The notes: generated by a model not told the origin, from the letters alone. Shown: positions 1 to 5,358, numbered from the stretch's first letter. The stretch: 6,691 bases of DNA from Rubrobacter sp. (GCA_016781725.1 JADDPU010000321.1:1-6691); one strand, 5' to 3'. Numbers and translations are program-made.

Positions 1-885
1 GTCGCGGCGGTGGCCGTATTTCGCGTCGAAGTCCACGAGGTTGGCGAAGATGAGGCCGGACTCGACGCGACCCAGGGCATCCAGGATGGCGTCCACCTTG
101 GCGGAGTCGTCGGGCGGGGCGGGGAGGTGTTCTGTTATGCCCTTGCCGTCGAAGATGTCCCGGATCTTGCCTACCGCGACGACCGCGTGACCGGCGTTCT
201 CTATCCGGTCGAGGTAGGTCTCGGAGGGCGGGGTGATGCCGTAGTCGTGGCGGTTCTCGTTCTCCCGCTCGTAGGCCCCGGCCTCGCCGTGAAAAGGACT
301 CGCTATTACGCGCTCGACCATTATCTTCCCCTCGCCGATGAGCATGCGGTGGGCCTTCTTGCAGGCCTCGTAGAGCTCACGCAAAGGGATGACGCCCGTG
401 TGGGCGGCGACCTGGAAGACGGAGTCGGCCGAGGTGTAGACGATCCAGGCCCCCGTCCTCTCCTGCTCGGGCCCGAGTTCCTCGATGATCTCGGTCCCGG
501 AGGCCGGCCTGTTACCCAAGACCCCGCGCCCCGTCTCGTTCTCGAAGCGCAAGAGCACGTCGTCCGGGAAGCCGTCCGGGTAGGTCGGCAGGGGGTCGTC
601 CAGGACGAGGCCCATCATCTCCCAGTGCCCGGCGAGGGTGGCCTTGGCCGCGGAGAGCTCGACCATGAGGCCGTAGGAAGCCTCCGGAGAGGGGGCAGGC
701 TCTGCGCCTTCGATCTCCTCGATGTTCCCGAGCCCGAGCGCCCGCAGGTTCGGCGCGTCGAGGCCGCCGACGGCACTTGCGGTATTTGCCAGGGTGTTGG
801 CGCCCTCGTCGCCGAACTCGGCGGCGTCGGGAGCGTTGCCAGCGCCCAGGCCGTCGAGCACTATCACCACCGCTCTGCGTCCCAT
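1..885 (-). CDS. deoB: Phosphopentomutase, N-terminal 295 residues (cut by window edge)
   Basis: This is phosphopentomutase, a cytoplasmic metalloenzyme that interconverts (deoxy)ribose 1-phosphate and 5-phosphate in nucleoside salvage. I translated it from the minus strand; the frame stays open to position 1, so roughly the last 100 residues of a usual 390-400 are missing. Visible motifs are the first metal aspartate D11 in VIVLDGLGAG, APDAAEFGD (18-26), the KATLAGHWEMMG segment (81-92) with nucleophile threonine T83, GNRPASGTEI (124-133), a YTSADSV segment near 150, NRHDY near 215, and LVDFDAKYGHRRD at the end with metal ligands D287 and H292. The ATG at 885 has a GGAGGAGG Shine-Dalgarno at 896-889. 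Two oddities are that KDT of the well-known Bacillus and E. coli enzymes reads KAT here, and that the T or S two residues later is A85. Family identification is secure. Confidence 0.96.
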   Translation of the reverse strand, partial: MGRRAVVIVLDGLGAGNAPDAAEFGDEGANTLANTASAVGGLDAPNLRALGLGNIEEIEGAEPAPSPEASYGLMVELSAAKATLAGHWEMMGLVLDDPLPTYPDGFPDDVLLRFENETGRGVLGNRPASGTEIIEELGPEQERTGAWIVYTSADSVFQVAAHTGVIPLRELYEACKKAHRMLIGEGKIMVERVIASPFHGEAGAYERENENRHDYGITPPSETYLDRIENAGHAVVAVGKIRDIFDGKGITEHLPAPPDDSAKVDAILDALGRVESGLIFANLVDFDAKYGHRRD

Positions 886-918
886 AAGCCTCCTCCTCTC
901 AGCCGACCAGCATGCCGG

Positions 919-966
919 CTATCGCGGCGTTGAGCAGGTTCCACCGACGCCCCACAATACCTGCAT
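919..966 (-). CDS. Possible 15-codon leader peptide ahead of deoB
   Basis: An ATG at 966 follows AAGGAGG (980-974) with an ideal 7-nt gap, and it encodes only MQVLWGVGGTCSTPR before a TAG. The stop lies 33 nt upstream of the deoB ATG, so ribosomes loading here would finish just ahead of the deoB ribosome-binding site. A different reading is that this is a frame-broken small protein: one extra G in the GGGG run of TGTGGGGCGT would join MQVLWG to RRWNLLNAAIAGMLVG, which ends in TGA immediately before the deoB Shine-Dalgarno and looks like a short hydrophobic helix. The strong ribosome-binding site is seen directly; translation and function are inferred. It may be chance. Confidence 0.25.
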   Translation of the reverse strand: MQVLWGVGGTCSTPR

Positions 967-1042
967 ATCTCCGCCTCCTTCCGATCCCAGACCCGCTTGG
1001 CCCTCGGAACCTTCCCCGGGACGAATTCTCGCAGCCCCTGAG

Positions 1043-1068
1043 GCTTCGGACCACCAGGACCGCGAAGC
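1043..1068 (-). ncRNA. Candidate stem-loop in the deoB leader
   Basis: GCTTCG at 1043-1048 pairs perfectly with CGAAGC at 1063-1068, giving a 6-bp stem around a 14-nt loop; on the minus strand the loop contains two GGTCC copies. It lies about 160 nt upstream of the deoB start and 75 nt upstream of the short leader ORF. It has no downstream U tract, so it is not an obvious terminator. A 6-bp stem can arise by chance in DNA this GC-rich. Confidence 0.2.
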
Positions 1069-1180
1069 AGCGAAAATGTCGTGCCTCCCTCCCGCGCTTC
1101 GGTGACCAGGACCCCCGCCTCCGTTCGTGGCCGGGCTGCGTAGGGTAAGTAATCGTCCATACGACGAGGTGAGGAGGGTC

Positions 1181-1660
1181 ATGGGCTCCACGAACGAGGT
1201 GCGGGAGGCGACCGTCGAGGACGCCGCGGAGATCTACAGTCTCGCCTGCGAGCTGGCGCAGGCCGTGGGTGATGCGCCACCCCGCGAGGAGGCCGTACGC
1301 GCGCGGCTCGGGGAGCTACTCGAGGAACCGCGCGCGCGGGTTATGGTGGCGGAGGGCGAGGGCGGGGTGGTAGGGGCGGCGAGCCTCTGGATCAAGCCGG
1401 ATCTCGCCCACGGCGACGCCGTCGTCGAGGTGCCGATGCTCGTGGTGGCAGAGGACCACAGGCGGGAGGGGGTGGGCAGGCTTCTGATAGACGAGGTCCT
1501 CAACGTCGCCGCCCGAAACGAGACGACCCTTGTAGAGCTGGTCGCCACCAGCGCCAACGTCGTGGCCCGGGAGTTCTACCGCTCCTTGGGCTTCGTCGAG
1601 GCCGACGTCGTCTCCCTCGAGTTCGTCGGCTCCCCCAAGGACCCCCCCGAAGAGGTGTAG
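1181..1660 (+). CDS. GNAT-family N-acetyltransferase
   Basis: This is a 159-residue single-domain acetyltransferase that should transfer the acetyl group of acetyl-CoA to an amine; the substrate cannot be read from the sequence. The N-terminus (VREATVEDAAEIYSLACELA, 7-26) is the usual first strand and helix of the fold. Motif A is clear: strand VEVPMLVVAEDH (82-93) followed by R94-x-x-G97-x-G99, the pyrophosphate-binding loop, and helix RLLIDEVLNVA. Motif B is EFYRSLGF (130-137), with Y132 in the position of the usual general-acid tyrosine. I chose ATG 1181 because GAGGAGG (1171-1177) lies just upstream; an in-frame ATG at 1127 would add 18 unconserved-looking residues and has no ribosome-binding site. 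The gap to the Shine-Dalgarno is short (3-4 nt). It stands alone on its strand, diverging from deoB and converging on the cupin gene. Confidence 0.9.
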   Translation: MGSTNEVREATVEDAAEIYSLACELAQAVGDAPPREEAVRARLGELLEEPRARVMVAEGEGGVVGAASLWIKPDLAHGDAVVEVPMLVVAEDHRREGVGRLLIDEVLNVAARNETTLVELVATSANVVAREFYRSLGFVEADVVSLEFVGSPKDPPEEV

Positions 1661-1710
1661 CCGTCAGCCAATCGCTGGTACTCGTGGCGACGGTGCGACG
1701 GACGGTCGGG

Positions 1711-1738
1711 TGGAACGCCAACCGAGGGCGCGGTTCCA
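1711..1738. terminator. Possible bidirectional hairpin between GNAT and cupin genes
   Basis: TGGAAC (1711-1716) pairs with GTTCCA (1733-1738), and GCC (1717-1719) can pair with GGC (1727-1729) after a 3-nt bulge. The hairpin lies between two convergent stop codons, where a shared terminator would be expected. There is no T tract on either side, so it would be an atypical intrinsic terminator at best. Confidence 0.25.
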
Positions 1739-1743
1739 ACGGC

Positions 1744-2271
1744 TCAGCCCGGCAACCTGTACCCGAGCAATCTACCGAGCGTCGCCAAGACCCTCATGAC
1801 TACCTGCGGTGGCTGCACCGTGATGTTCTCCCGTTCGTGGGCTGCGAATAGCATACCCGTAAGCACGGCGGACTTGAGATCTTTGGGCGGCAACCGCACC
1901 CCTTGCTCCGTTACCAGCTTGTGGAGCCTCCGGAAGAAGCGCTCGAACTCGAGGGCGGGTTTGTGCGTGTTGATCAACACCACGGGCGCGCTGTTCCTTA
2001 GCGTGTGCGCCTTGCCCACGGGCACCGTCAACGTCTCCCCGGCGACCACCCGCTCCCACTCGCCTTCGACGTTCACCTCCAGAACGCCCGAGAGAACCCG
2101 ATAACTCTCCTCGGCGTGGCGGTGGACGTGCAGCGGGGGCCCGTCCCCCGGCGGAGCTTCGACGCGGACCTCGAACAACTCACCCCGTGTGTCCGCCGTC
2201 GAGCGGGTTATCTCCCAACGCCCAAAAAGCGAACCGAAGTCGAGGATCCTACCCTGCTCTACAGTTCTCAC
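1744..2271 (-). CDS. Single-domain cupin protein, likely TetR-controlled
   Basis: The product is a 175-residue, probably cytoplasmic, metal-binding cupin. From the GTG start, cupin motif 1 is PPLHVHRHAEESYRVLSG with ligands H48, H50 and E55, and motif 2 is G78-x5-P84-x-G86-x2-H89-x3-N93; all four metal ligands are present. The barrel sits at about 20-105, followed by a helical tail of about 70 residues (LEFERFFRRLHKL, then MRVLATLGRLLGY) that is longer than in minimal cupins. Substrate and reaction are unknown. I prefer GTG 2271, preceded by AGGAG at 2283-2279 with 7-nt spacing. The longer alternative, TTG at 2391, lies inside the palindromic operator, has no good ribosome-binding site, and adds 40 arginine-rich residues. 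The gene diverges from a TetR-type repressor gene, which suggests small-molecule-induced expression. Confidence 0.88.
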   Translation of the reverse strand: MRTVEQGRILDFGSLFGRWEITRSTADTRGELFEVRVEAPPGDGPPLHVHRHAEESYRVLSGVLEVNVEGEWERVVAGETLTVPVGKAHTLRNSAPVVLINTHKPALEFERFFRRLHKLVTEQGVRLPPKDLKSAVLTGMLFAAHERENITVQPPQVVMRVLATLGRLLGYRLPG

Positions 2272-2360
2272 GCTGCGGCTCCTGGAGTCGATGGTTCGAC
2301 GAATCGCCCGGGCAAAGACGCGCTCCCACGTTGCGCTCCTCGCCTGTGTGTCCGGACCAA
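2268..2360 (-). CDS. Possible 30-codon upstream ORF coupled to the cupin start
   Basis: The strongest Shine-Dalgarno of the cupin leader, AGGAGG at 2373-2368, lies 7 nt before a TTG at 2360. The cupin reading frame has no start codon near that site, so the site can only serve this frame. The frame runs 30 codons (MVRTHRRGAQRGSASLPGRF at its start, ending PSTPGAAA) and its TGA at 2270-2268 overlaps the cupin GTG as GTGA, the usual geometry of translational coupling. The peptide itself is low-complexity and resembles no family I know. It could be a true coupled uORF, the start of the cupin protein displaced by a frameshift, or coincidence. Confidence 0.25.
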   Translation of the reverse strand: MVRTHRRGAQRGSASLPGRFVEPSTPGAAA

Positions 2361-2384
2361 GATCCTTCCTCCTCTCCTTTATTC

Positions 2385-2413
2385 CTGCCAATCACTTTAC
2401 ATATGCGTAAAAT
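2385..2413 (+). promoter_or_regulatory. Weak candidate upstream promoter for tetR
   Basis: On the plus strand CTGCCA (2385-2390, 4 of 6 to consensus) and TAAAAT (2408-2413, 5 of 6) are 17 bp apart and would start transcription near 2420, giving tetR a leader of about 75 nt. The -10 lies inside the palindrome, so the same operator could autoregulate tetR. This competes with the leaderless option at 2484-2489. Confidence 0.25.
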
Positions 2414-2417
2414 GATT
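2390..2417. promoter_or_regulatory. 28-bp palindrome, probable TetR operator
   Basis: Half-sites AATCACTTTAC (2390-2400) and GTAAAATGATT (2407-2417) are inverted repeats matching at 10 of 11 positions, around a 6-bp centre ATATGC. The inner core is TTTAC-N6-GTAAA. It is strikingly A/T-rich in a very GC-rich region. It lies between the divergent cupin and TetR genes and covers the predicted cupin transcription start. TetR-family dimers typically bind palindromes of this size next to their own gene, so the neighbouring repressor is the obvious candidate ligand. Binding is inferred. Confidence 0.65.
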
Positions 2418-2419
2418 AG

Positions 2420-2451
2420 TGTATACTGCGGTGTAGTCGGGCGGTTGTCAA
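2420..2451 (-). promoter_or_regulatory. Candidate cupin promoter (TTGACA / TATACA)
   Basis: On the minus strand a perfect -35 hexamer TTGACA (2451-2446) is followed, after 20 bp, by TATACA (2425-2420). The hexamers are good but the spacer is longer than the usual 17±1, so the promoter would be weak or regulator-dependent, or the true -10 is a poorer hexamer nearer to TTGACA. A start around 2413 would fall inside the 28-bp palindrome, which suits repression by steric block. Confidence 0.4.
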
Positions 2452-2483
2452 GGGTGGTGGGGGGTTTTGCGTCGAGAATCCCT

Positions 2484-2489
2484 TAGAAT
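2484..2489 (+). promoter_or_regulatory. -10 hexamer for a leaderless tetR transcript
   Basis: TAGAAT matches the -10 consensus at 5 of 6 positions and ends exactly 6 nt before the tetR ATG at 2496, which would put the transcription start on the A of ATG. There is no Shine-Dalgarno before this ATG, which fits a leaderless mRNA, a common arrangement in actinomycetes. No good -35 is visible. Confidence 0.4.
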
Positions 2490-2495
2490 CGGGTT

Positions 2496-3101
2496 ATGAA
2501 GCGCGGGAAGTACGAGCTCAAGAAGCGGGCCGAGCGCCGGGAGGAGACGCGATTGCGGATCGCCCGGGCGACCCTGGAGTTGCACGAGACCGTCGGGCCT
2601 GCGCTGACGACCAGGAGCGCCATAGCCGAGAGGGCGGGGGTGGGAAGGCCCACGGTCTACAGCCACTTTCCGGACGAGCTCTCCTTGGGCAAGGCTTGCT
2701 CGGCGCTGGATCTCTCGGAGAACCCGCTTCCGGATCCTGGACCGTGGGGGGAGATACTCGACCCCGAGAGGCGTCTCGGGGTGGCCCTGGCCGAGCTCTA
2801 CTCCTACTTTCGCCGCAGGGAGGGCTTATGGACCAACATAACGCGGGACCTGGACCTCCCGGGCTTTCGGGACAACCCGGACGTGCGCGAGATAATGAGG
2901 CCCATCTTCGCGCACCGGGAGCGGATGAAGGAGACCCTTGCGGCGGGTTGGGAGCCCTCTGGCGGGCTGCCTTTGATCGGCGCCGTAGGGTTGGCCCTCC
3001 GCTTCCAGACCTGGCGCACCCTGGTGCGCCAGGAGGGCCTTACCGACGAGCAAGCCATAGAGCTCATGGTGGGCCTGGTGAAGTGCAGGGCGCGGGAGTA
3101 G
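2496..3101 (+). CDS. TetR/AcrR-family transcriptional repressor
   Basis: This 201-residue protein has the usual TetR length and layout: an N-terminal three-helix DNA-binding domain followed by an all-helical ligand and dimerisation domain. Helix 1 is at about 15-33. The helix-turn-helix is TTRSAIAERAGVGRPTVYSHF (38-58), a close match to the family signature in which the recognition helix ends in TVYxHF. The first 15 residues are strongly basic (KRGKYELKKRAERR) and may add DNA contacts. The C-terminal domain is more variable, so no inducer can be proposed. The ATG at 2496 lacks a Shine-Dalgarno but has a -10-like TAGAAT 6 nt upstream. Divergence from the cupin gene with a 28-bp palindrome between them makes the cupin its likeliest target. 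It converges on the YIP1-like gene 44 bp downstream. Confidence 0.93.
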   Translation: MKRGKYELKKRAERREETRLRIARATLELHETVGPALTTRSAIAERAGVGRPTVYSHFPDELSLGKACSALDLSENPLPDPGPWGEILDPERRLGVALAELYSYFRRREGLWTNITRDLDLPGFRDNPDVREIMRPIFAHRERMKETLAAGWEPSGGLPLIGAVGLALRFQTWRTLVRQEGLTDEQAIELMVGLVKCRARE

Positions 3102-3137
3102 GGCTCATCGCACCGACTTTGCGCTCCCGAACCCGTC

Positions 3138-3155
3138 CGCCGTCTCTAGACGGCG
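3138..3155. terminator. Strong hairpin at the tetR / YIP1 convergent junction
   Basis: CGCCGTC (3138-3144) and GACGGCG (3149-3155) form a perfect 7-bp stem with a TCTA loop. The hairpin lies where the plus-strand tetR and the minus-strand YIP1-like gene end and covers the stop codon of the latter (3148-3146). No T tract follows on either strand. It is a plausible two-way transcription stop or mRNA 3'-end stabiliser. Confidence 0.4.
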
Positions 3156-3679
3156 TAGATCGCAAAGGCCGTAGCGCCCGCCAGCGCGACGGCGCAGAGA
3201 ACGATCGCTCGCCACGCCGGCAACTCCTGCGTCCTTACGATCCCGAGCGGCACCAGCAGCATCCCGGCCCACGCGAGCGCCGCCCACCGCAGCAAGGGTA
3301 CGGCCACGAACGGCAGGACGAACCCGAGCGGGTAGGCAAGCACCCGCCAGGTTACTACGAACCCGTACCGGCCCCCGAGCGCCCCAAGGTGGTAGAGGCC
3401 CGCGAGCGGTACGGAGAGCGGTAACGGCACGAGGAGCACGGCGAGCGCCGGAGAGAGACCCACCAGGAAGAACCACGCGACCGCCGCCGGGAGCCCGGAG
3501 AAGACGAGGAACAGCGCGGGCGCCCTCACATCCGGCACCTTGGGAAGCAGCTCGAAGAAGCGGACCGGGTGGAAGAGCAGCGTCGCCAGCGTGCGCAGGT
3601 AGCTCGAGAACGGCCGCGAGACGTCCCACTCGCTCGCGCCGCCCCGGATCGTATCCCGCGTGTAGCCGCGCTTCGCCAC
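3146..3679 (-). CDS. Small YIP1-like integral membrane protein
   Basis: This 177-residue protein has a short hydrophilic N-terminus and then about five hydrophobic helices: around APALFLVFSGLPAAVAWFF, PALAVLLVPLPLSVPLAGLY, LAYPLGFVLPFVAVPLL, WAALAWAGMLLVPLGIV and AIVLCAVALAGATAFAIYAV. The entry segment LLFHPVRFFELLPKVPD before the first helix and the overall five-helix plan fit bacterial YIP1-family proteins, whose biochemical role is not established. I chose GTG 3679 because TATACT (3691-3686) ends exactly 6 nt upstream, as in a leaderless mRNA. The frame stays open to another GTG at 3721, but the extra 14 residues would be translated from the promoter element itself. It diverges from the DUF2723 gene across 65 bp, which suggests a shared envelope role. 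Family call is moderate. Confidence 0.75.
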   Translation of the reverse strand: MAKRGYTRDTIRGGASEWDVSRPFSSYLRTLATLLFHPVRFFELLPKVPDVRAPALFLVFSGLPAAVAWFFLVGLSPALAVLLVPLPLSVPLAGLYHLGALGGRYGFVVTWRVLAYPLGFVLPFVAVPLLRWAALAWAGMLLVPLGIVRTQELPAWRAIVLCAVALAGATAFAIYAV

Positions 3680-3685
3680 GGGCGG

Positions 3686-3691
3686 AGTATA
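3686..3691 (-). promoter_or_regulatory. -10 hexamer for a leaderless YIP1-like transcript
   Basis: Minus-strand TATACT matches the -10 consensus at 5 of 6 positions and is followed by CCGCCC and then the GTG at 3679, placing the predicted transcription start on the start codon. The 17-18 bp upstream position has no recognisable -35. No Shine-Dalgarno precedes the GTG. Confidence 0.4.
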
Positions 3692-3744
3692 CAGATAACC
3701 CCGATAGGGGAGAGGGAGCACAGACGTAGTATTCTGCCCCTGCC

Positions 3745-5358
3745 ATGAACCCTCCTCCCGGCGAAAGGACGAAATCTCTCCGACGGTGGGGTCCGGCTCT
3801 GCCCGGCCTGGCGGTCGCCACCCTCGCCGGTATCCTCTACGCGAGGACGCTGGCGCCCACGGTCCTGCCCTACGGCGGAGCGGAGACCCTCGACTCCGCC
3901 ATGCTGCAGGCCGGGGTCCGGGTGCTCGGCATCGGCCACCCGACCGGCTACCCGACCTACATGATGCTCACGCACCTCTTTACCTACCTGCCGGTCGGTG
4001 ACCCCGCCTACCGGGTGAACCTCGCCTCCGCCGTCTACGCCGTCGCGGCGGTCTTCGTGGTCTACCTCCTCGGGCTGAGAGCTAGCCGGCGGGCGGCGGC
4101 CGCCGCGACCGGGGCGCTGGCGTTCGGGCTCTCTGGGGTCTTCTGGTCGCAGGCCGTCATCGCCGAGGTCTACACCCTCGAAGCCCTCCTCGTGGCGCTC
4201 GTCCTCCTCGTCCTCCTCCTCTGGAGGGACCACCGCGACGACCGGTATCTCCTCCTCGCCGCCCTCCTCGTCGGCCTCTCTCTGACCCACCACCTGACGA
4301 GCGTCCTGTTGGTCCCGGCCGCCTTTGCTTTCGTGCTCGTGACCGACCGTGGCGTGTTTCGGAGGACGGGGCTGCTGCTCAAGGGTTTGGGGTGCTCTAT
4401 CCTCGGGCTCTTACCGCTCCTTTACCTTCCCGCGCGCGCCGTCATGGAGGCGCCCTTGAACGAGGCCGACCCTTCGACCCCGGGCCGCCTCCTGCTCCTC
4501 GTCACGGGCGGCAGTTTCCTGGCCGAATCTTCGGAGGAGGGTCGGCAATGCGACCCCTCGGCGCTCGCGCTCGCGGATCCCTCCGCCAAGCTGCAGCTCT
4601 TCGGGGAGCAGCTTCTCGGGCAGTTTCCGGTGATCCTGCTGGTGGTAGGGCTGCTGGCGGCCGTCTATCTGCTCTTCGCGGATCGCGCGTTGGCGGTCCT
4701 CCTCGGCACGCTCTCCCTCGGGTGCTTCGCGCAGTCGGTGGTGTACCTGCAGCTTGGCATCGAGGACTTCTACGTGTTCCTCATCCCCGCCTGGCTCGCG
4801 CTCGGCCTGTGCGTCTCGGTGGGTCTCGCGGCGCTGCTGCGTTCGGTTGAGGGCTTATCGGTTAGCCACACGGCAAGATCGCTACTGCTCGTCGCGCTAT
4901 CGGGGTTGATGCTCGCCGGGCCGCTGCTGGGGGCGCGCGAAGCCTACGCCGACCTCGACCGGAGCGGGGACTACGGGGGACGCCGGATGGTCGAGGCCGT
5001 GGCGCGAAACGCCGAGAGGGGGGCAACCGTACTGCACCACAGGAGCTCGCTGTGGTACATGGTGCTGGTGGAGGAGCGCAGGCGGGATCTGACCCTCATC
5101 GACCCCTTCTGCACCTCCTGGGACCGCCACACCGACCTTGTATGGCCTGACGCCATCAGCGCCGCGCAGGCGAACGCCCGCTACGGGACCGACGACACCA
5201 CGGGGGTCGAGGCCGCGCGCGAGGCCGCGAAGAACGGTCCCGTCTACGTGCTCGACCAGAAGAGGATCGAACTCGAACGCTTCCGGCAGGCCGGCCTAGA
5301 CGTGGTCCCGGTAGGAGAAGACCGTCTCCTCTACGAGATCATATTCCGTAGCCGGTAG
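3745..5358 (+). CDS. DUF2723 (TMEM260/PMT-like) GT-C membrane glycosyltransferase
   Basis: This 537-residue polytopic membrane protein carries the DUF2723 signature. After the first helix (17-34) comes LAPTVLPYGGAETLDSAMLQ with D50, then LGIGHPTGYPTYMMLTHLF (61-79) and the P-A-Y-R-V-N-L run at 87-93. AEVYTLEALL follows at 140-149, a THH pair at about 177, and LLLLVTGGSF around 250-258 in a non-cytoplasmic loop. About ten hydrophobic helices are visible up to residue 396; the last 140 residues are soluble. The family belongs to the GT-C fold; the human relative TMEM260 is a protein O-mannosyltransferase, so lipid-linked sugar transfer outside the membrane with D50 as the likely catalytic acid is a fair inference. 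Donor and acceptor are unknown. The ATG has no Shine-Dalgarno; TATTCT at 3730-3735 would leave a leader of only a few nt. Confidence 0.88.
   Translation: MNPPPGERTKSLRRWGPALPGLAVATLAGILYARTLAPTVLPYGGAETLDSAMLQAGVRVLGIGHPTGYPTYMMLTHLFTYLPVGDPAYRVNLASAVYAVAAVFVVYLLGLRASRRAAAAATGALAFGLSGVFWSQAVIAEVYTLEALLVALVLLVLLLWRDHRDDRYLLLAALLVGLSLTHHLTSVLLVPAAFAFVLVTDRGVFRRTGLLLKGLGCSILGLLPLLYLPARAVMEAPLNEADPSTPGRLLLLVTGGSFLAESSEEGRQCDPSALALADPSAKLQLFGEQLLGQFPVILLVVGLLAAVYLLFADRALAVLLGTLSLGCFAQSVVYLQLGIEDFYVFLIPAWLALGLCVSVGLAALLRSVEGLSVSHTARSLLLVALSGLMLAGPLLGAREAYADLDRSGDYGGRRMVEAVARNAERGATVLHHRSSLWYMVLVEERRRDLTLIDPFCTSWDRHTDLVWPDAISAAQANARYGTDDTTGVEAAREAAKNGPVYVLDQKRIELERFRQAGLDVVPVGEDRLLYEIIFRSR

Larger units (their letters stand above)
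886..1180. other. Divergent intergenic region between deoB and the GNAT gene
   Basis: This 295-bp stretch must hold the promoters of both deoB (minus) and the acetyltransferase (plus). Several overlapping open frames cross it on both strands, but none shows a recognisable domain. The most A/T-rich patch is 1141-1165, which contains TAGGGT and TAAGTAAT on the plus strand and TACCCT on the minus strand, all loose -10-like matches without a convincing -35 partner. If deoB transcription starts near there, its mRNA has a leader of about 250 nt carrying the stem-loop at 1043-1068 and the short ORF at 919-966. No known riboswitch consensus was recognised by eye. Confidence 0.5.

Noticed and set aside
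10..933. Long plus-strand open frame of 307 codons
   Set aside because: It lies antisense to deoB, whose minus-strand translation has unmistakable phosphopentomutase motifs; the plus-strand product has no recognisable domain.
864..1160. Minus-strand frame of 98 codons with a CRYC motif, overlapping the deoB start
   Set aside because: It has a single CxxC only, no Shine-Dalgarno before its ATG and no domain, and it runs through the deoB ribosome-binding site. Probably a chance open frame in GC-rich DNA.
1127..1180. 18-residue N-terminal extension of the GNAT protein
   Set aside because: ATG 1127 has no Shine-Dalgarno, and the extension adds residues ahead of the normal family start; GAGGAGG supports ATG 1181.
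2005..2486. Overlapping plus-strand frames across the cupin 5' end and the control region
   Set aside because: They are antisense to the cupin motifs or run through the palindrome and promoter elements, and their products have no domain.
2474..2490. AGAATC repeated at 2475-2480 and 2485-2490, 10 bp apart
   Set aside because: Helical phasing hints at a binding site, but the second copy overlaps the TAGAAT -10 candidate and six-base repeats are not significant alone.
3105..4293. Two long minus-strand frames over the YIP1-like gene and the start of the DUF2723 gene
   Set aside because: Both are shadows: the other frames here encode coherent membrane proteins, while these products are arginine- and glycine-rich with no domain.
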